64,000 bases of DNA from Bradyrhizobium tropiciagri (GTDB taxonomy: Bacteria; Pseudomonadota; Alphaproteobacteria; Rhizobiales; Xanthobacteraceae). A model generated the notes under the pieces. That model did not search any database. It was not told the origin of the DNA and saw nothing but the letters and a program-made list of their open reading frames with translations. The stretch's first letter is position 1; the number at the start of each line of letters is the position of its first letter. Location: contig NZ_JAFCKF010000001.1 in assembly GCF_018130545.1 (NCBI RefSeq), positions 124,001-188,000 on the forward strand. The letters are read 5' to 3'. The translations under genes and the position numbers were made by a program. Shown here in pieces: positions 1 to 10,976 of this stretch.

Positions 1-161
1 AGCCGCTCGGCCAGGCACAGCGACACCAGGCGCTGCGCCGAGGCCCGCGACACCTGCAGCATCTTTGCAATCTCATCCTGGGTGTGGCCGGCGATGAAAT
101 ACAGCCAGCCGGCGCGCGCCGCATCGTCGAGACGAGACTTTTCGTTGTCGGGCGCAGCCAT
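1..161 (-). CDS. SorC/DeoR-family sugar-binding transcriptional regulator (N-terminal part)
   Basis: Only the first 53 or so codons are in the window; the gene runs off the left edge. The start is ATG at 161-159. The visible part contains a helix-turn-helix with the stretch DEIAKMLQVSRASAQRLV, as in SorC/DeoR-type regulators that bind phosphorylated sugars through a C-terminal domain not visible here. It follows the HAD phosphatase on the same strand with an 8-base gap, so the two are likely cotranscribed. In rhizobia such pairs often sit in polyol or sugar uptake operons; that role is inference. Confidence 0.75.
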   Translation of the reverse strand, partial: MAAPDNEKSRLDDAARAGWLYFIAGHTQDEIAKMLQVSRASAQRLVSLCLAER

Positions 162-169
162 CGTCCGTG

Positions 170-835
170 TCAGCCTTTGATCCAGAAATCCGTCATCGCG
201 GCAAAGATTCGATCCGCCCCGACCTGCCGCAGCAGAGCATTGCCGTCCGCCAACCGATAGTGGGTGCCGCCGACGAATCCCCATACTTTCATGCCCGCGG
301 CCTTCGCCGCCGTCACCCCACTGACGCTGTCCTCGATCACGAGCGTGCGGCGCGGCTCGGCGCCCATCGCGCCGGCCGCATGCAGGAACAGATCCGGCGC
401 CGGCTTGCCGTGCCTGACCATCTGCGCGGTGTAGAGCCGCGGCCCGAAGCTTGCGGCAAGACCGGTCAGCTCCAGCGAGAATTTCACTCGCGCGAGGTCG
501 CTGGACGAGGCGACACAATACGGCAGCCGCAGTTGCGCGAGCACCGCCGCGATGCCGGCGATCGGCTTGAGCTGGGAGCGAAACGTCTCTCGGACCTGCG
601 CCGCCAGATCGGGCACGAAATTCGCCGGCAACGGCTGCCCGACACCCCGGCAATAGTCGAGCAGGGCCGCGGTGCTGCGGCCGAGGAAGAGTTCAAGCGC
701 CCGCTCGGTCGTCATCGCGATGCCGGCCCGGACCATCGCCTCGGCAAGACAACGGCAGCTCAATTCCTCGCTGTCGACGAGCACGCCGTCGCAGTCGAAG
801 ATGACCAGATCGGTGTCCGGAAGCCGCGGATCCAT
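170..835 (-). CDS. HAD-superfamily phosphatase, beta-phosphoglucomutase-like
   Basis: A 221-residue subfamily IA HAD hydrolase. Motif I is FDCDGVLVDSE with nucleophile Asp14 and acid/base Asp16. Motif II is the Ser in VASSSD, motif III the Lys in GKPAPDLF, and motif IV is IEDS. An alpha-helical cap lies between motifs I and II. Length and motifs match beta-phosphoglucomutase-like or small sugar-phosphate phosphatases. It lies directly upstream of a SorC-type regulator, suggesting a sugar or polyol phosphate substrate, but specificity cannot be read. A long plus-strand frame across it is a shadow. Confidence 0.88.
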   Translation of the reverse strand: MDPRLPDTDLVIFDCDGVLVDSEELSCRCLAEAMVRAGIAMTTERALELFLGRSTAALLDYCRGVGQPLPANFVPDLAAQVRETFRSQLKPIAGIAAVLAQLRLPYCVASSSDLARVKFSLELTGLAASFGPRLYTAQMVRHGKPAPDLFLHAAGAMGAEPRRTLVIEDSVSGVTAAKAAGMKVWGFVGGTHYRLADGNALLRQVGADRIFAAMTDFWIKG

Positions 836-949
836 CCCGACATGAGATCATATGCCCACGTCATGAGCAATAGATCAGAGTTCCGTGGTGCGATGCCGCG
901 CCTCAAATGGTCGCGGTGCACCGCCGAGGATGCTGTGCGACAAGGCGAA

Positions 950-2668
950 ATGCCGCATGACACACCTCTGATCGCGACCGTCGTCGCGGGCCTCGGACTA
1001 GCTTTCGTCTTCGGAACCATCGCGCAGCGTTTTCGGGTTCCGCCACTGGTCGGCTATCTGCTCGCGGGCGTCGCCGTTGGCCCCTTCACGCCAGGCTTCG
1101 TCGCCGACCAGGCGCTGGCCACCGAGCTCGCGGAACTCGGTATCATCCTGCTGATGTTCGGCGTCGGCCTGCATTTCTCGCTGAACGATCTGCTGTCGGT
1201 GCGCAAGATCGCGGTGCCCGGCGCGGTCGCGCAGATCGCGGTCGCGACGCTGATGGGCCTCGGCCTCGCCTTGCTGATGGGCTGGACCGTCGGCGCGGGC
1301 CTTGTGTTCGGACTGGCCTTGTCGGTCGCAAGTACCGTCGTGCTGTTGCGCGCGCTGCAGGAGCGCCGGCTGATGGACACCGAGCGCGGCAAGATCGCGG
1401 TCGGCTGGCTGATCGTCGAGGACCTCGCGATGGTGCTGGCGCTGGTGCTGTTCCCGGCGGTGGCGAGCTTCCAGGGCGGCGATGGCGCCGCGATCGTTTC
1501 CGACCCGCTTGCCACCCGCTTCGGCCTCGGCCTGACCGGCGTGCTGGCGCTGACGCTGGTCAAGATCGCATTGTTCATCGCGCTGATGCTGGTGGTCGGA
1601 CGGCGGCTGATCCCGTGGGTGCTGCACTACATCGCGCATACCGGCTCGCGCGAGCTGTTCCGGCTGACCGTACTCGCGATCGCGCTCTGCATCGCGTTCG
1701 GCGCGACCAAGCTGTTCGGGGTTTCGCTGGCGCTCGGCGCCTTCTTCGCCGGCATGATGCTGCGGGAATCGCCGCTCAGCCAGCGCGCCGCCCAGGAGAC
1801 CCTGCCGCTGCGCGATGCCTTCGCGGTGCTGTTCTTCGTCTCGGTCGGCATGCTGTTCGATCCGCTCAGCGTGGTGCGCGAGCCCTGGCCGTTCGTAGCG
1901 ACCTTGTTCGTCATCGTGGTCGGCAAGTCGCTCGCCGCGCTCTTGATCGTCGTGCTGTTCCGTCACCCGATGGCGACCGCCCTGATGATCTCGGCGAGCC
2001 TCGCCCAGATCGGCGAATTCTCCTTCATCCTCGCCGAGCTCGGCGTCGCGCTCAACCTGCTGCCGAAGGCCGGGCGCGACCTGATTCTGGCCGGCGCGAT
2101 CTTCTCGATCATGCTCAACCCGCTGGTGTTCGCGGTGGTCGACTGGCTGACCTCGCGGCTGGAAAAGCCAGAGACCACCTCGCCGACTGCCGCAACCGCC
2201 GAGCCGATCCCGGTCACCGACTTGCAGGATCACACCATCCTGGTCGGCTACGGCCGGGTCGGCAGCATCGTCGGCGACGCCCTGCATCAGCGCAACGCGC
2301 CGTTCCTCGCGGTCGAGGCGTCCGACGACATGGTCGCAAAGCTCAAGCAGCGCGGCATCGAAGCCCTGATGGGCAACGCGGTACGCGCCAGCGTGCTACG
2401 CGCGACCAATCCGGCCGGTGCGCGATCACTGGTCGTCGCGATTCCCGAAGCGTTCGAGGCCGGACAGATCGTCGAGCAGGCGCGCGCCGCAAATCCCGCG
2501 ATCCAGATCATCGCGCGTGCGCATTCCGACGCCGAAGTCGATCACCTGAAGGGGCTCGGGGCCGACATCGTCATCATGGGCGAACGCGAGATCGCCCGAG
2601 GCATGATCGAGGAGCTCGACCGGGCAGTGCAACACAGGTCGGCCGCCAGGGAAGACTCGGCGGCCTAG
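950..2668 (+). CDS. CPA2-family cation:proton antiporter with RCK domain (KefB/YbaL-like)
   Basis: A 572-residue membrane protein. The first ~400 residues form about 12 hydrophobic segments of the Na+/H+ exchanger fold (GYLLAGVAVGPFTPG, then ELGIILLMFGVGLHF). The C-terminus is a TrkA-N/RCK nucleotide-binding domain with VGYGRVGSIVGDAL and a downstream EIARGMIEEL helix. Members exchange K+ or Na+ for protons in the inner membrane under nucleotide or thiol control. The same frame is open back to 167, but that part is antisense to the HAD gene. I choose ATG 950, just before the first transmembrane segment. Confidence 0.9.
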   Translation: MPHDTPLIATVVAGLGLAFVFGTIAQRFRVPPLVGYLLAGVAVGPFTPGFVADQALATELAELGIILLMFGVGLHFSLNDLLSVRKIAVPGAVAQIAVATLMGLGLALLMGWTVGAGLVFGLALSVASTVVLLRALQERRLMDTERGKIAVGWLIVEDLAMVLALVLFPAVASFQGGDGAAIVSDPLATRFGLGLTGVLALTLVKIALFIALMLVVGRRLIPWVLHYIAHTGSRELFRLTVLAIALCIAFGATKLFGVSLALGAFFAGMMLRESPLSQRAAQETLPLRDAFAVLFFVSVGMLFDPLSVVREPWPFVATLFVIVVGKSLAALLIVVLFRHPMATALMISASLAQIGEFSFILAELGVALNLLPKAGRDLILAGAIFSIMLNPLVFAVVDWLTSRLEKPETTSPTAATAEPIPVTDLQDHTILVGYGRVGSIVGDALHQRNAPFLAVEASDDMVAKLKQRGIEALMGNAVRASVLRATNPAGARSLVVAIPEAFEAGQIVEQARAANPAIQIIARAHSDAEVDHLKGLGADIVIMGEREIARGMIEELDRAVQHRSAAREDSAA

Positions 2669-2732
2669 GGTCACGGCACCACCGCCCAAGAGATGCGCCC
2701 GTGCCGCGCGCGGGATCGATGGAGATCAGGAC

Positions 2733-2966
2733 ATGGCATTCAAGAGCCCGCACGTTTCGCTGGTGTCGTTCTCGATTGAGATCAGTGCGGATGGCACCAC
2801 CAATGTGATGCAGATCGAGACCGACTTGCACCTGAACACCCGCCATCCGAGCTACGATGCCGCTGCCGTGGAGCGGCTGGTGCGCGATGCACAGGCCTAT
2901 CTCGCCGGCAATGCCGACCAGATCACGCAAATCCGGCTGGTCTCCACCCGCGGCGGCCAGACCTGA
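2733..2966 (+). CDS. Small conserved hypothetical protein (77 aa)
   Basis: Starts ATG 2733 behind a GGAG site about 10 bases upstream. The product is soluble, begins MAFKSPHVSLVSFSIE and shows no signal peptide or membrane segment. No known domain is recognised. It ends just before a palindromic intergenic element. Good ribosome binding site and ordinary codon use support it as real; function unknown. Confidence 0.65.
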   Translation: MAFKSPHVSLVSFSIEISADGTTNVMQIETDLHLNTRHPSYDAAAVERLVRDAQAYLAGNADQITQIRLVSTRGGQT

Positions 2967-2970
2967 GAGA

Positions 2971-3056
2971 CTCTTTGTTTGAGCATGATCTCCGCGCAAA
3001 CGCTTCGCGTTTGTCGCGGGCGAAAACCGGCTTCCACTGTTCCGGATCATGCTCTA
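2971..3056. repeat. Interspersed palindromic element, module A, copy 1
   Basis: The ends GAGCATGATC (2981) and GATCATGCTC (ending 3054) are reverse complements and enclose a second hairpin, AAACGCTTCGCGTTT. Related copies lie at 11791, 12177 (diverged), 17311, 33925 and 57624. The distal end overlaps the TAG stop (3054-3056) of the minus-strand gene that follows. It could act as a transcription terminator or mRNA end hairpin between the convergent genes. Confidence 0.8.
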
Positions 3057-3278
3057 GCCGCCGAGGAATGCCGGTGCCAGATCTTCCTGCACGATGATGT
3101 TGGCGGCTTCCGTCGTCAGCTCGCTGCCGACGAGATCGAGATTCTTTGCAGCCTCGAACAGCATCGAGCGGACGTCATCGGGCGTCAACACGCCCTTGGC
3201 GATCAGCTTGCGCACCAGAGCCTGCAGGATGAGAACGTCGATCTCGCCATGGGCCAGCGGCGTCGGCTTGTCCGTCAT
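3054..3278 (-). CDS. Small conserved hypothetical protein (74 aa)
   Basis: The product (MTDKPTPLAHGEIDVLI...) is soluble, helical and acidic, with no signal peptide. I do not recognise a family. It lies downstream of cbpM on the same strand, separated by 72 bases that hold a 12-base tandem repeat. Its TAG stop is formed by the edge of the palindromic element at 2971-3056. Codon use fits the neighbours. Confidence 0.6.
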   Translation of the reverse strand: MTDKPTPLAHGEIDVLILQALVRKLIAKGVLTPDDVRSMLFEAAKNLDLVGSELTTEAANIIVQEDLAPAFLGG

Positions 3279-3293
3279 GATGGTCTCCCAAAG

Positions 3294-3329
3294 CTGATCC
3301 CAAGACTGATACCAAGATTGATACCAAGG
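3294..3329. repeat. Three tandem 12-base repeats
   Basis: Three near-identical 12-mers, CTGATCCCAAGA, CTGATACCAAGA and TTGATACCAAGG, lie in the leader of the minus-strand gene starting at 3278. Differences are one to three bases. It could be a slippage-prone tract; no binding function is evident. Confidence 0.7.
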
Positions 3330-3350
3330 CTGGGTTGGTCGCGAGCGAGG

Positions 3351-3626
3351 CTAGCGCGATGGTGACGCAATATCCTTGTGCAACTCTTCGAACGCGCGGC
3401 GCAGCCCGTGCAACTGATCGACCAGATGCAGGATGACGTCGATCCCCTCGTCGTTGACGCCGAAATCGCCCTTCAGATCCTGGATCAGATGCGCGCGCGC
3501 CACGTCGGTGGCGGAGAAGCTGATCTCCTGTGTGGTCTCGTCCGGAACCAGCCATTGCTGCTCGATCCAGAACTCCAGGGTCTGCACCTCGAGACCCGCA
3601 TCGATGAGGAATTGCTGCTTGTTCAT
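3351..3626 (-). CDS. cbpM: Chaperone modulator CbpM (MerR-like)
   Basis: A 91-residue protein beginning [15 protein letters not shown]. It has the MerR-like fold of CbpM, with an [11 protein letters not shown] segment and a C-terminal helix ([17 protein letters not shown]). CbpM binds the J-domain of CbpA and restrains it. The start ATG 3626 overlaps the TGA stop of the DnaJ-family gene (ATGA), a classic cbpA-cbpM coupling. The frame is open 14 codons further upstream, but that stretch lies within cbpA and lacks a better ribosome site. Confidence 0.85.
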   Translation of the reverse strand: MNKQQFLIDAGLEVQTLEFWIEQQWLVPDETTQEISFSATDVARAHLIQDLKGDFGVNDEGIDVILHLVDQLHGLRRAFEELHKDIASPSR

Positions 3627-4525
3627 GATGCACCGTCCTCGCGCGGATTGAACGCCTTGCGATCCCAATTCGCCACAAATGCCTCGAGCGCCGGATCGGG
3701 GCCCTTGGGCAGGACCACCTTGAGCTTGACGAACTCATCGCCGTGTCCGCCGCCGACCTTGGGTGCGCCCTTGCCGCGTAACCGCATCGTGGTGCCGGTG
3801 TTGGAGCCTTTCGGCACCGTCATGGTCACGGCGCCGGTCGGCGTTGGAACGTTGACCTTGCCGCCGAGCACGGCCTCGGACAGCGAGATCGGCAATTCGA
3901 GCGAGATGTCGTCACCGTCGCGGGTGAAGCGCGGATCGGGGCGCACCTCGACCTCGATCAGCGCATCGCCCGAACCGCCCTTGCCGCTGCCCGGCATGCC
4001 CTTGCCGCGCAGGCGAATGATTTGTCCGTCGACGAGGCCCGGCGGGATCGTGACGTCGAGCGTGCCGCCATCGGGCAGCGTCAGGCGCTTGCTCGCGCCG
4101 GCGATCGATTCCGCGAAGTCGATCGCAAGGCTGTAATGCAGGTCGCGGCCGCGCCGGTTGGCACGCGCCTGCTCGCTGCGCCGGAGCAGTTCTGCGAACG
4201 CGTCGTCCTGGTCCATATAGTCGGCATAGCCGGAACTGTCGGCATAGGGATGCCCCTCACCCGCGGCGGCGAAATCCCGGTAGTAGCGGTGCTGCGGCCG
4301 CTCGGCGCCGCTCTCGTCGATCTCGCCGGCGTCGAAGCGCTTGCGCTTGTCGGCATCCGAGAGCAGATCGTTCGCAGCGGCGACTTCCTTGAATTTCTCT
4401 TCGGCCGCCTTGTCACCCGGATTGAGATCCGGATGCAGTTTCTTCGCCAGCTTGCGATAGGCCTTCTGGATATCGGCCGCAGATGCCGCAGGCGCAACGC
4501 CAAGAACCTCGTACGGATTTCTCAC
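3623..4525 (-). CDS. cbpA: CbpA-type DnaJ-family co-chaperone
   Basis: J-domain at the N-terminus ([10 protein letters not shown]..., HPD tripeptide at residues 31-33), a linker rich in Gly, Tyr and Asp, then two beta-sandwich C-terminal domains ([36 protein letters not shown]). The Cys-rich zinc fingers of true DnaJ are absent, which marks the CbpA/DjlA-like class. It stimulates DnaK. I choose GTG 4525, which has a GGAG site about 10 bases upstream; a 16-codon longer version from 4573 is possible. It is coupled to cbpM. About 300 residues, usual for CbpA. Confidence 0.88.
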   Translation of the reverse strand: MRNPYEVLGVAPAASAADIQKAYRKLAKKLHPDLNPGDKAAEEKFKEVAAANDLLSDADKRKRFDAGEIDESGAERPQHRYYRDFAAAGEGHPYADSSGYADYMDQDDAFAELLRRSEQARANRRGRDLHYSLAIDFAESIAGASKRLTLPDGGTLDVTIPPGLVDGQIIRLRGKGMPGSGKGGSGDALIEVEVRPDPRFTRDGDDISLELPISLSEAVLGGKVNVPTPTGAVTMTVPKGSNTGTTMRLRGKGAPKVGGGHGDEFVKLKVVLPKGPDPALEAFVANWDRKAFNPREDGAS

Positions 4526-4649
4526 AACCTGCTCCGCAACACCGTGAGTGCACCTGCAATCATGAGGGCGCAAAAGCAGGCGATTTGCAAGTGTGCTGGC
4601 GCGCCGCCCGGCAATGGGCGGCGCAGCATGCGCTCACGTCACGGGCGGA

Positions 4650-4832
4650 TCAGGACGTGTGTCCGGGGTCCAGATATTTGGGGATGTTCTTTTCCTGCTG
4701 CGGCGTCATCCTGGCGGGATCCGGTTTGCCCGGCACGCCCCTCGGACCGAGCAGGGCTCGCTGCATGTCGTCCTCGCTGAGGCGAGGCTTTCCATCGTCA
4801 AGCTGTCCGTCGCCACCGTGACTCTGTGCCAT
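4650..4832 (-). CDS. Small hydrophilic hypothetical protein (60 aa)
   Basis: Starts ATG 4832 with a strong GGAGGT site five bases upstream. The sequence is hydrophilic and rich in Gly, Asp, Pro and Lys, with an internal MTPQQEKNIPKYLDPG. No signal peptide, no known domain; it looks largely disordered. The excellent ribosome site is the main support. It lies between cbpA and the WxPGxW-repeat gene, all on the minus strand. Confidence 0.6.
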   Translation of the reverse strand: MAQSHGGDGQLDDGKPRLSEDDMQRALLGPRGVPGKPDPARMTPQQEKNIPKYLDPGHTS

Positions 4833-4912
4833 GACCGACCTCCAGTGATGATCGCTTGCGCAGAGAAGATACCGCGCTCCGCCGGAACGAGCCAGCGGAG
4901 CGCGATCCGACC

Positions 4913-6271
4913 TTAATGCTCCGGCCGCTTCTCCTCTTCGGGATGACCAGCGGCGTGCGGCGGCGCCTGGACGTGCGGGGCGGCCTGAACGTGCGGCTCC
5001 GGCCGTGCCGCCGGTTGCGGATGCGGCTCAGGACGCGCCGCCGTTTCCGGTCGCGGCTCCGGCCTTGCGGCAGGCTCCGGCCGAGGCTCGGGCCTCGCGA
5101 CCTGCGCCGGTCGCTCGACCGGCTTCGCAGCAGGTTCAGGCCGCGCCGCTTCCGTTGCAGGCCGCGGCTCGACCTTCGGCTCGGCGGCAGGTGCTGCGCG
5201 CTTCTCCTCGACTGCGGGCCTGTTCTCCTGCGCGGCAGGATGCGCCGCCGGGACTTCCTTGCCGGGGACCGGGAGCGCATGGGACTCAGCCGGTGCAGGC
5301 CGCGGCTCGACCTTGGTCTCGGGCGCAGGCGCTGCGCGCTTCTCCTCGACCGCTGGTTTGTTCTCCTGAGCTTGCGGGTGCACCGCAGGAGTCTCTTTGC
5401 CCGGGACCGGGAGCGCGTGGGAACCAGCCGGCGCAGCCGCAGTCGCGGGCGCAGCCGGGGTCCCCGGCCGCGCCGGCTCCGTGGCCGCCGGCTTTGCGGC
5501 GGTGGCAGGCACCGCCTCGCCGGCCGGCCGCGCGCGGACCACGCCTGGTCCCTTCAACTCGCCGGGACGCGCGGTTGCGCCGACAGCCGGCACGCCGTTG
5601 TTGGCACGCTTGAACAGGCTCGGATCCTGGCTCGCGGTCTCGACCTGCTTGCGTTGCAACGGTGTCGGCGCGAAATGCTGTTCGTTGGCGACCGCGCGCT
5701 CGGCAGGAGTGGGCCGCACCTCGATGCCACCACGGCCGCCATTGTAGCTGACGTTGTTGATGGTGGTCTGATTGATCGTGACGTTCTTCTCATAAACGTT
5801 GTTGATCTGCGCGCCCTGCAGATTGTTCACGGTGCGATTGTAGAAGAAATTGCCGTGATCCCAGCGGCCGCCTTCGTAGCCCGAGCCACCGTAGCCGAAG
5901 CCGTAATTGATGCCGCCATAGAAGCCGACGCGATCACCCCAATAGCCCTGATGGAAAATGAAGCCGCCGCCGAACGCGCCCCAGTAACCGGGCGTCCACA
6001 GCAGACCGACCCGCGGCGGCTGCACCCAGGTGCCCGGCACCCAGTAATAATCGCCGCGATCCTCGTCCCACGACCAGTTGCCAGGCGACCACATGTAGCC
6101 GGGACCAGGCACCGGCGGCTGATCGTAGGTCGGCAACGGCGGCGGCGCGGTCTCGACGGCTGAGACCGGCGCGCATGCCGCATCCTGCGCGATGGCTGGT
6201 ACGGCAGTCACTGAGAACAGCGCCGCAGCAATCGCTGCACACGACGCGGTCGAAAGAAGACGAGTGGTCAT
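4913..6271 (-). CDS. Exported YXWXPGXW-repeat protein with long Pro/Ala-rich tail
   Basis: A 452-residue protein with a signal peptide cleaved near AIAQDAAC. Residues about 55-115 carry tandem aromatic repeats (YMWSPGNW, YYWVPGTW, LLWTPGYW), a WxPGxW family linked to the envelope. A Gly/Tyr/Asn-rich stretch follows (GINYGFGYGG, NNVYEKNVTINQ). The last ~200 residues are low complexity in Pro, Ala, Glu and His and contain an internal duplication, two copies of SHALPVPGKE followed by near-identical sequence of about 45 residues, then PEPH/PEPR repeats. Likely periplasmic or outer-surface; role unknown. Confidence 0.8.
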   Translation of the reverse strand: MTTRLLSTASCAAIAAALFSVTAVPAIAQDAACAPVSAVETAPPPLPTYDQPPVPGPGYMWSPGNWSWDEDRGDYYWVPGTWVQPPRVGLLWTPGYWGAFGGGFIFHQGYWGDRVGFYGGINYGFGYGGSGYEGGRWDHGNFFYNRTVNNLQGAQINNVYEKNVTINQTTINNVSYNGGRGGIEVRPTPAERAVANEQHFAPTPLQRKQVETASQDPSLFKRANNGVPAVGATARPGELKGPGVVRARPAGEAVPATAAKPAATEPARPGTPAAPATAAAPAGSHALPVPGKETPAVHPQAQENKPAVEEKRAAPAPETKVEPRPAPAESHALPVPGKEVPAAHPAAQENRPAVEEKRAAPAAEPKVEPRPATEAARPEPAAKPVERPAQVARPEPRPEPAARPEPRPETAARPEPHPQPAARPEPHVQAAPHVQAPPHAAGHPEEEKRPEH

Positions 6272-6837
6272 TGGGAGCCTCTTCGATGAGCACGTTCAAC
6301 GTGAGATCCGGAACAAAAGTTCCGTGCATCGGCAATGCACCGACACACTTCATCGCTAGCCCCTTCACCTTACACCAGCCTGAAACACGTCGATGCAACC
6401 GGATACGCAATTACACAGCCATTCATCGACAGTTCAGAGTGTGTGGTGACGTAGTATTGCGCGATTCAATGGAACATCGCGCGACACGCGCCCACATCAT
6501 CGATCACGCTACGCTCAATGTGGCGTCGTCATTTTCCGAAACCGCGAATATGGCGTTTTTGCTTTCATACGATTGTCGTGATCCAGACTCGTCGAACTGC
6601 ACGCCTCGGCGAGCACCGAACCGCCATCGGCGTGATGCGGCGCGCCGGGTTTGACGGCGCGTCCGTAGCAGTACCTCCGGCCGAGTGCCAGAGACGAACG
6701 CCTGCCGGCGCAAGAGCTTAGCTGCAGCATTCCGGCGGCCGCGCGGGACGATTGACACCCCCCGGAAACGACCACACGATGCGATTGCGGTGGCATGACG
6801 AGATCTCGATGAGCCCGCGTTGCCTTGAGGTGCCACG
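6272..6837. other. Intergenic region between WxPGxW gene and clpB
   Basis: 566 bases without a convincing gene; it must hold the divergent promoters of the WxPGxW gene and clpB. A possible promoter for clpB is TTGACA at 6752-6757, 17 bases before CACGAT at 6775-6780; the -10 is weak and may reflect sigma-32 use. The 5' part near 6410-6560 is less GC-rich. Open frames here are short and lack ribosome sites. Confidence 0.4.
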
Positions 6838-9450
<2,613 letters not shown>

Positions 9451-9468
9451 GACAGGCCGGAATGACCA

Positions 9469-9494
9469 ACGACGCGGTGTCATCGCCGCGTCGT
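9469..9494 (+). terminator. Hairpin downstream of clpB
   Basis: A perfect 9-base stem (ACGACGCGG and CCGCGTCGT) with an 8-base loop, 18 bases after the clpB stop. No U-tract follows, so it may be a weak terminator or mRNA-stabilising hairpin. Confidence 0.4.
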
Positions 9495-9538
9495 GTGGGC
9501 GCATCATATGCAAGCTGACCTTAGACAGGGAGAGCGCC

Positions 9539-9805
9539 ATGACGCAGAACATCAAGGACAACATGGAGGTCATCGGCGCCGATGGCGTGCATGTCGGCAC
9601 CGTCGATCGCGTCGAAGGCAACCGCATCAAGCTCAAGAAAAGCGAGAGCGACGGCTTCCACAAGGGCCATCACCACTATATCGAGCTCGGCTTCGTCGCC
9701 GGCGTCGAAGGCTCCAGGGTACGGCTCTCGGCCAATGCCTCGATTGCAGTGACTCTCGAGGAGGAGAAGTCCGGCAAGCCGGTTGGTCCGTCCGCGGAAG
9801 CCTAG
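9539..9805 (+). CDS. DUF2171-family protein (88 aa)
   Basis: Starts ATG 9539 after a GGGAGAG site. Beta-rich PRC-barrel-like protein: VIGADGVHVGTVDRVEGNRIKL, then a His-rich turn (FHKGHHHYIEL) and a Val-rich strand. The pattern fits DUF2171 proteins, common in alphaproteobacteria and often found among stress or general-stress genes; molecular function unknown. The frame is open 40 codons further upstream, but that part overlaps the clpB end and terminator and is rejected. It lies between clpB and the DyP-encapsulin pair. Confidence 0.8.
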   Translation: MTQNIKDNMEVIGADGVHVGTVDRVEGNRIKLKKSESDGFHKGHHHYIELGFVAGVEGSRVRLSANASIAVTLEEEKSGKPVGPSAEA

Positions 9806-9925
9806 CAATCCGGGCCCTTGTAAAGGCTCCGGTGACATGCTCCTCTCCCCTGTATCTGGACGTCGATCCGGCGTCCGGCCAGCTTTTCGTCGCCGTGACG
9901 TACCGTTTTAGTTGAGGAGATCTGC

Positions 9926-10975
9926 GTGCCATCAGCCGTTCCGCAACCGGTCGCTGCGAAGCTGACGCGCGCGGCCATCTTCCTTGCGGTCACGATCAAG
10001 CCCGATCCGGAATATGATGCGGTGGTGCGGTCGCTCTGCGCCGACGTGGCTGCGCTGGTGCGCGCCGTGGGCTTCCGCGATCTCGAAGGCCGGCTGTCCT
10101 GCGTGATGGGGATCGGCTCGGATGCATGGGACCGGCTGTTCGGCGCGCCGAAGCCACAAGGCCTGCATCCGTTCCGCGAGATCAACGGCGTCCATCATGC
10201 GGTCGCGACGCCCGGCGACCTGCTGTTCCACATCCGCGCCGTGCCGATGGATTTGTGCTTCGAACTCGCGACCCAGATCATGTCGCGGCTCGGCGATGCG
10301 GTTGCCACCTCGGACGAGGTGCACGGCTTCAAATATTTCGACGAGCGCGACCTGCTCGGCTTCGTCGACGGCACCGAGAATCCGCAGGACCAGGCGGCGA
10401 CTGAGGCCACCATCATCGGCGACGAGGACGCCGCGTTCGCCGGCGGCAGCTATGTGATCGTACAAAAATACCTCCACGACCTGAAGAAGTGGAACGAATT
10501 GCCGGTCGAGATGCAGGAGAAGATCATCGGCCGCGCCAAGCTGTCCGACATCGAGCTCGACGATACGGTGAAGCCGAGCTATGCGCACAACGCCCTGACG
10601 ACGATCGTCGAGAACGGCGAGGAGCTCGACATCGTCCGCGACAACATGCCGTTCGGCAACGTCAGCGAGGGCGAGTTCGGCACCTATTTCATCGGCTATG
10701 CGAAATCCCCGCACCGGATCGAGCAGATGCTGGAGAACATGTTCGTCGGCCGGCCGCCGGGCAATTACGATCGCCTGCTCGACTTCAGCCGCGCCGTGAC
10801 CGGCACGCTGTTCTTCGTTCCGTCGGCGACCTTTCTGGAGGATGCCGCGAACGCAGCACCAGCGGCCTCGCCGGCTGAGCCATCGCTGGATGGCGCCGCG
10901 GCCGACGCACCTGCACCAACACGACCGCCGGCCGATGGCTCGCTTGGTATCGGCTCGCTGAAAGGAGACGCTTGA
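9926..10975 (+). CDS. DyP-type peroxidase, encapsulin cargo
   Basis: A 349-residue dye-decolorising peroxidase, B-type by length and sequence. The signature GFVDGTENP gives distal Asp148; the proximal haem ligand is His221 (SYAHNAL) and the distal Arg is Arg238 (IVRDNMPFG), at the spacing expected for DypB. After a Pro/Ala-rich linker (about 305-335) the protein ends in DGSLGIGSLKGDA, matching the cargo-loading peptide that docks enzymes inside encapsulin shells. The start is GTG 9926 with GAGGAG upstream. The stop is one base from the shell gene's ATG, whose ribosome site lies inside this gene, so the two are coupled. No export signal. Confidence 0.95.
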   Translation: MPSAVPQPVAAKLTRAAIFLAVTIKPDPEYDAVVRSLCADVAALVRAVGFRDLEGRLSCVMGIGSDAWDRLFGAPKPQGLHPFREINGVHHAVATPGDLLFHIRAVPMDLCFELATQIMSRLGDAVATSDEVHGFKYFDERDLLGFVDGTENPQDQAATEATIIGDEDAAFAGGSYVIVQKYLHDLKKWNELPVEMQEKIIGRAKLSDIELDDTVKPSYAHNALTTIVENGEELDIVRDNMPFGNVSEGEFGTYFIGYAKSPHRIEQMLENMFVGRPPGNYDRLLDFSRAVTGTLFFVPSATFLEDAANAAPAASPAEPSLDGAAADAPAPTRPPADGSLGIGSLKGDA

Positions 10976-10976
10976 C

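Noticed and set aside
167-949. Long 5' extension of the antiporter frame
   Set aside because: It is antisense to the HAD phosphatase, has Arg/His-rich shadow composition, and the antiporter fold begins at 950.
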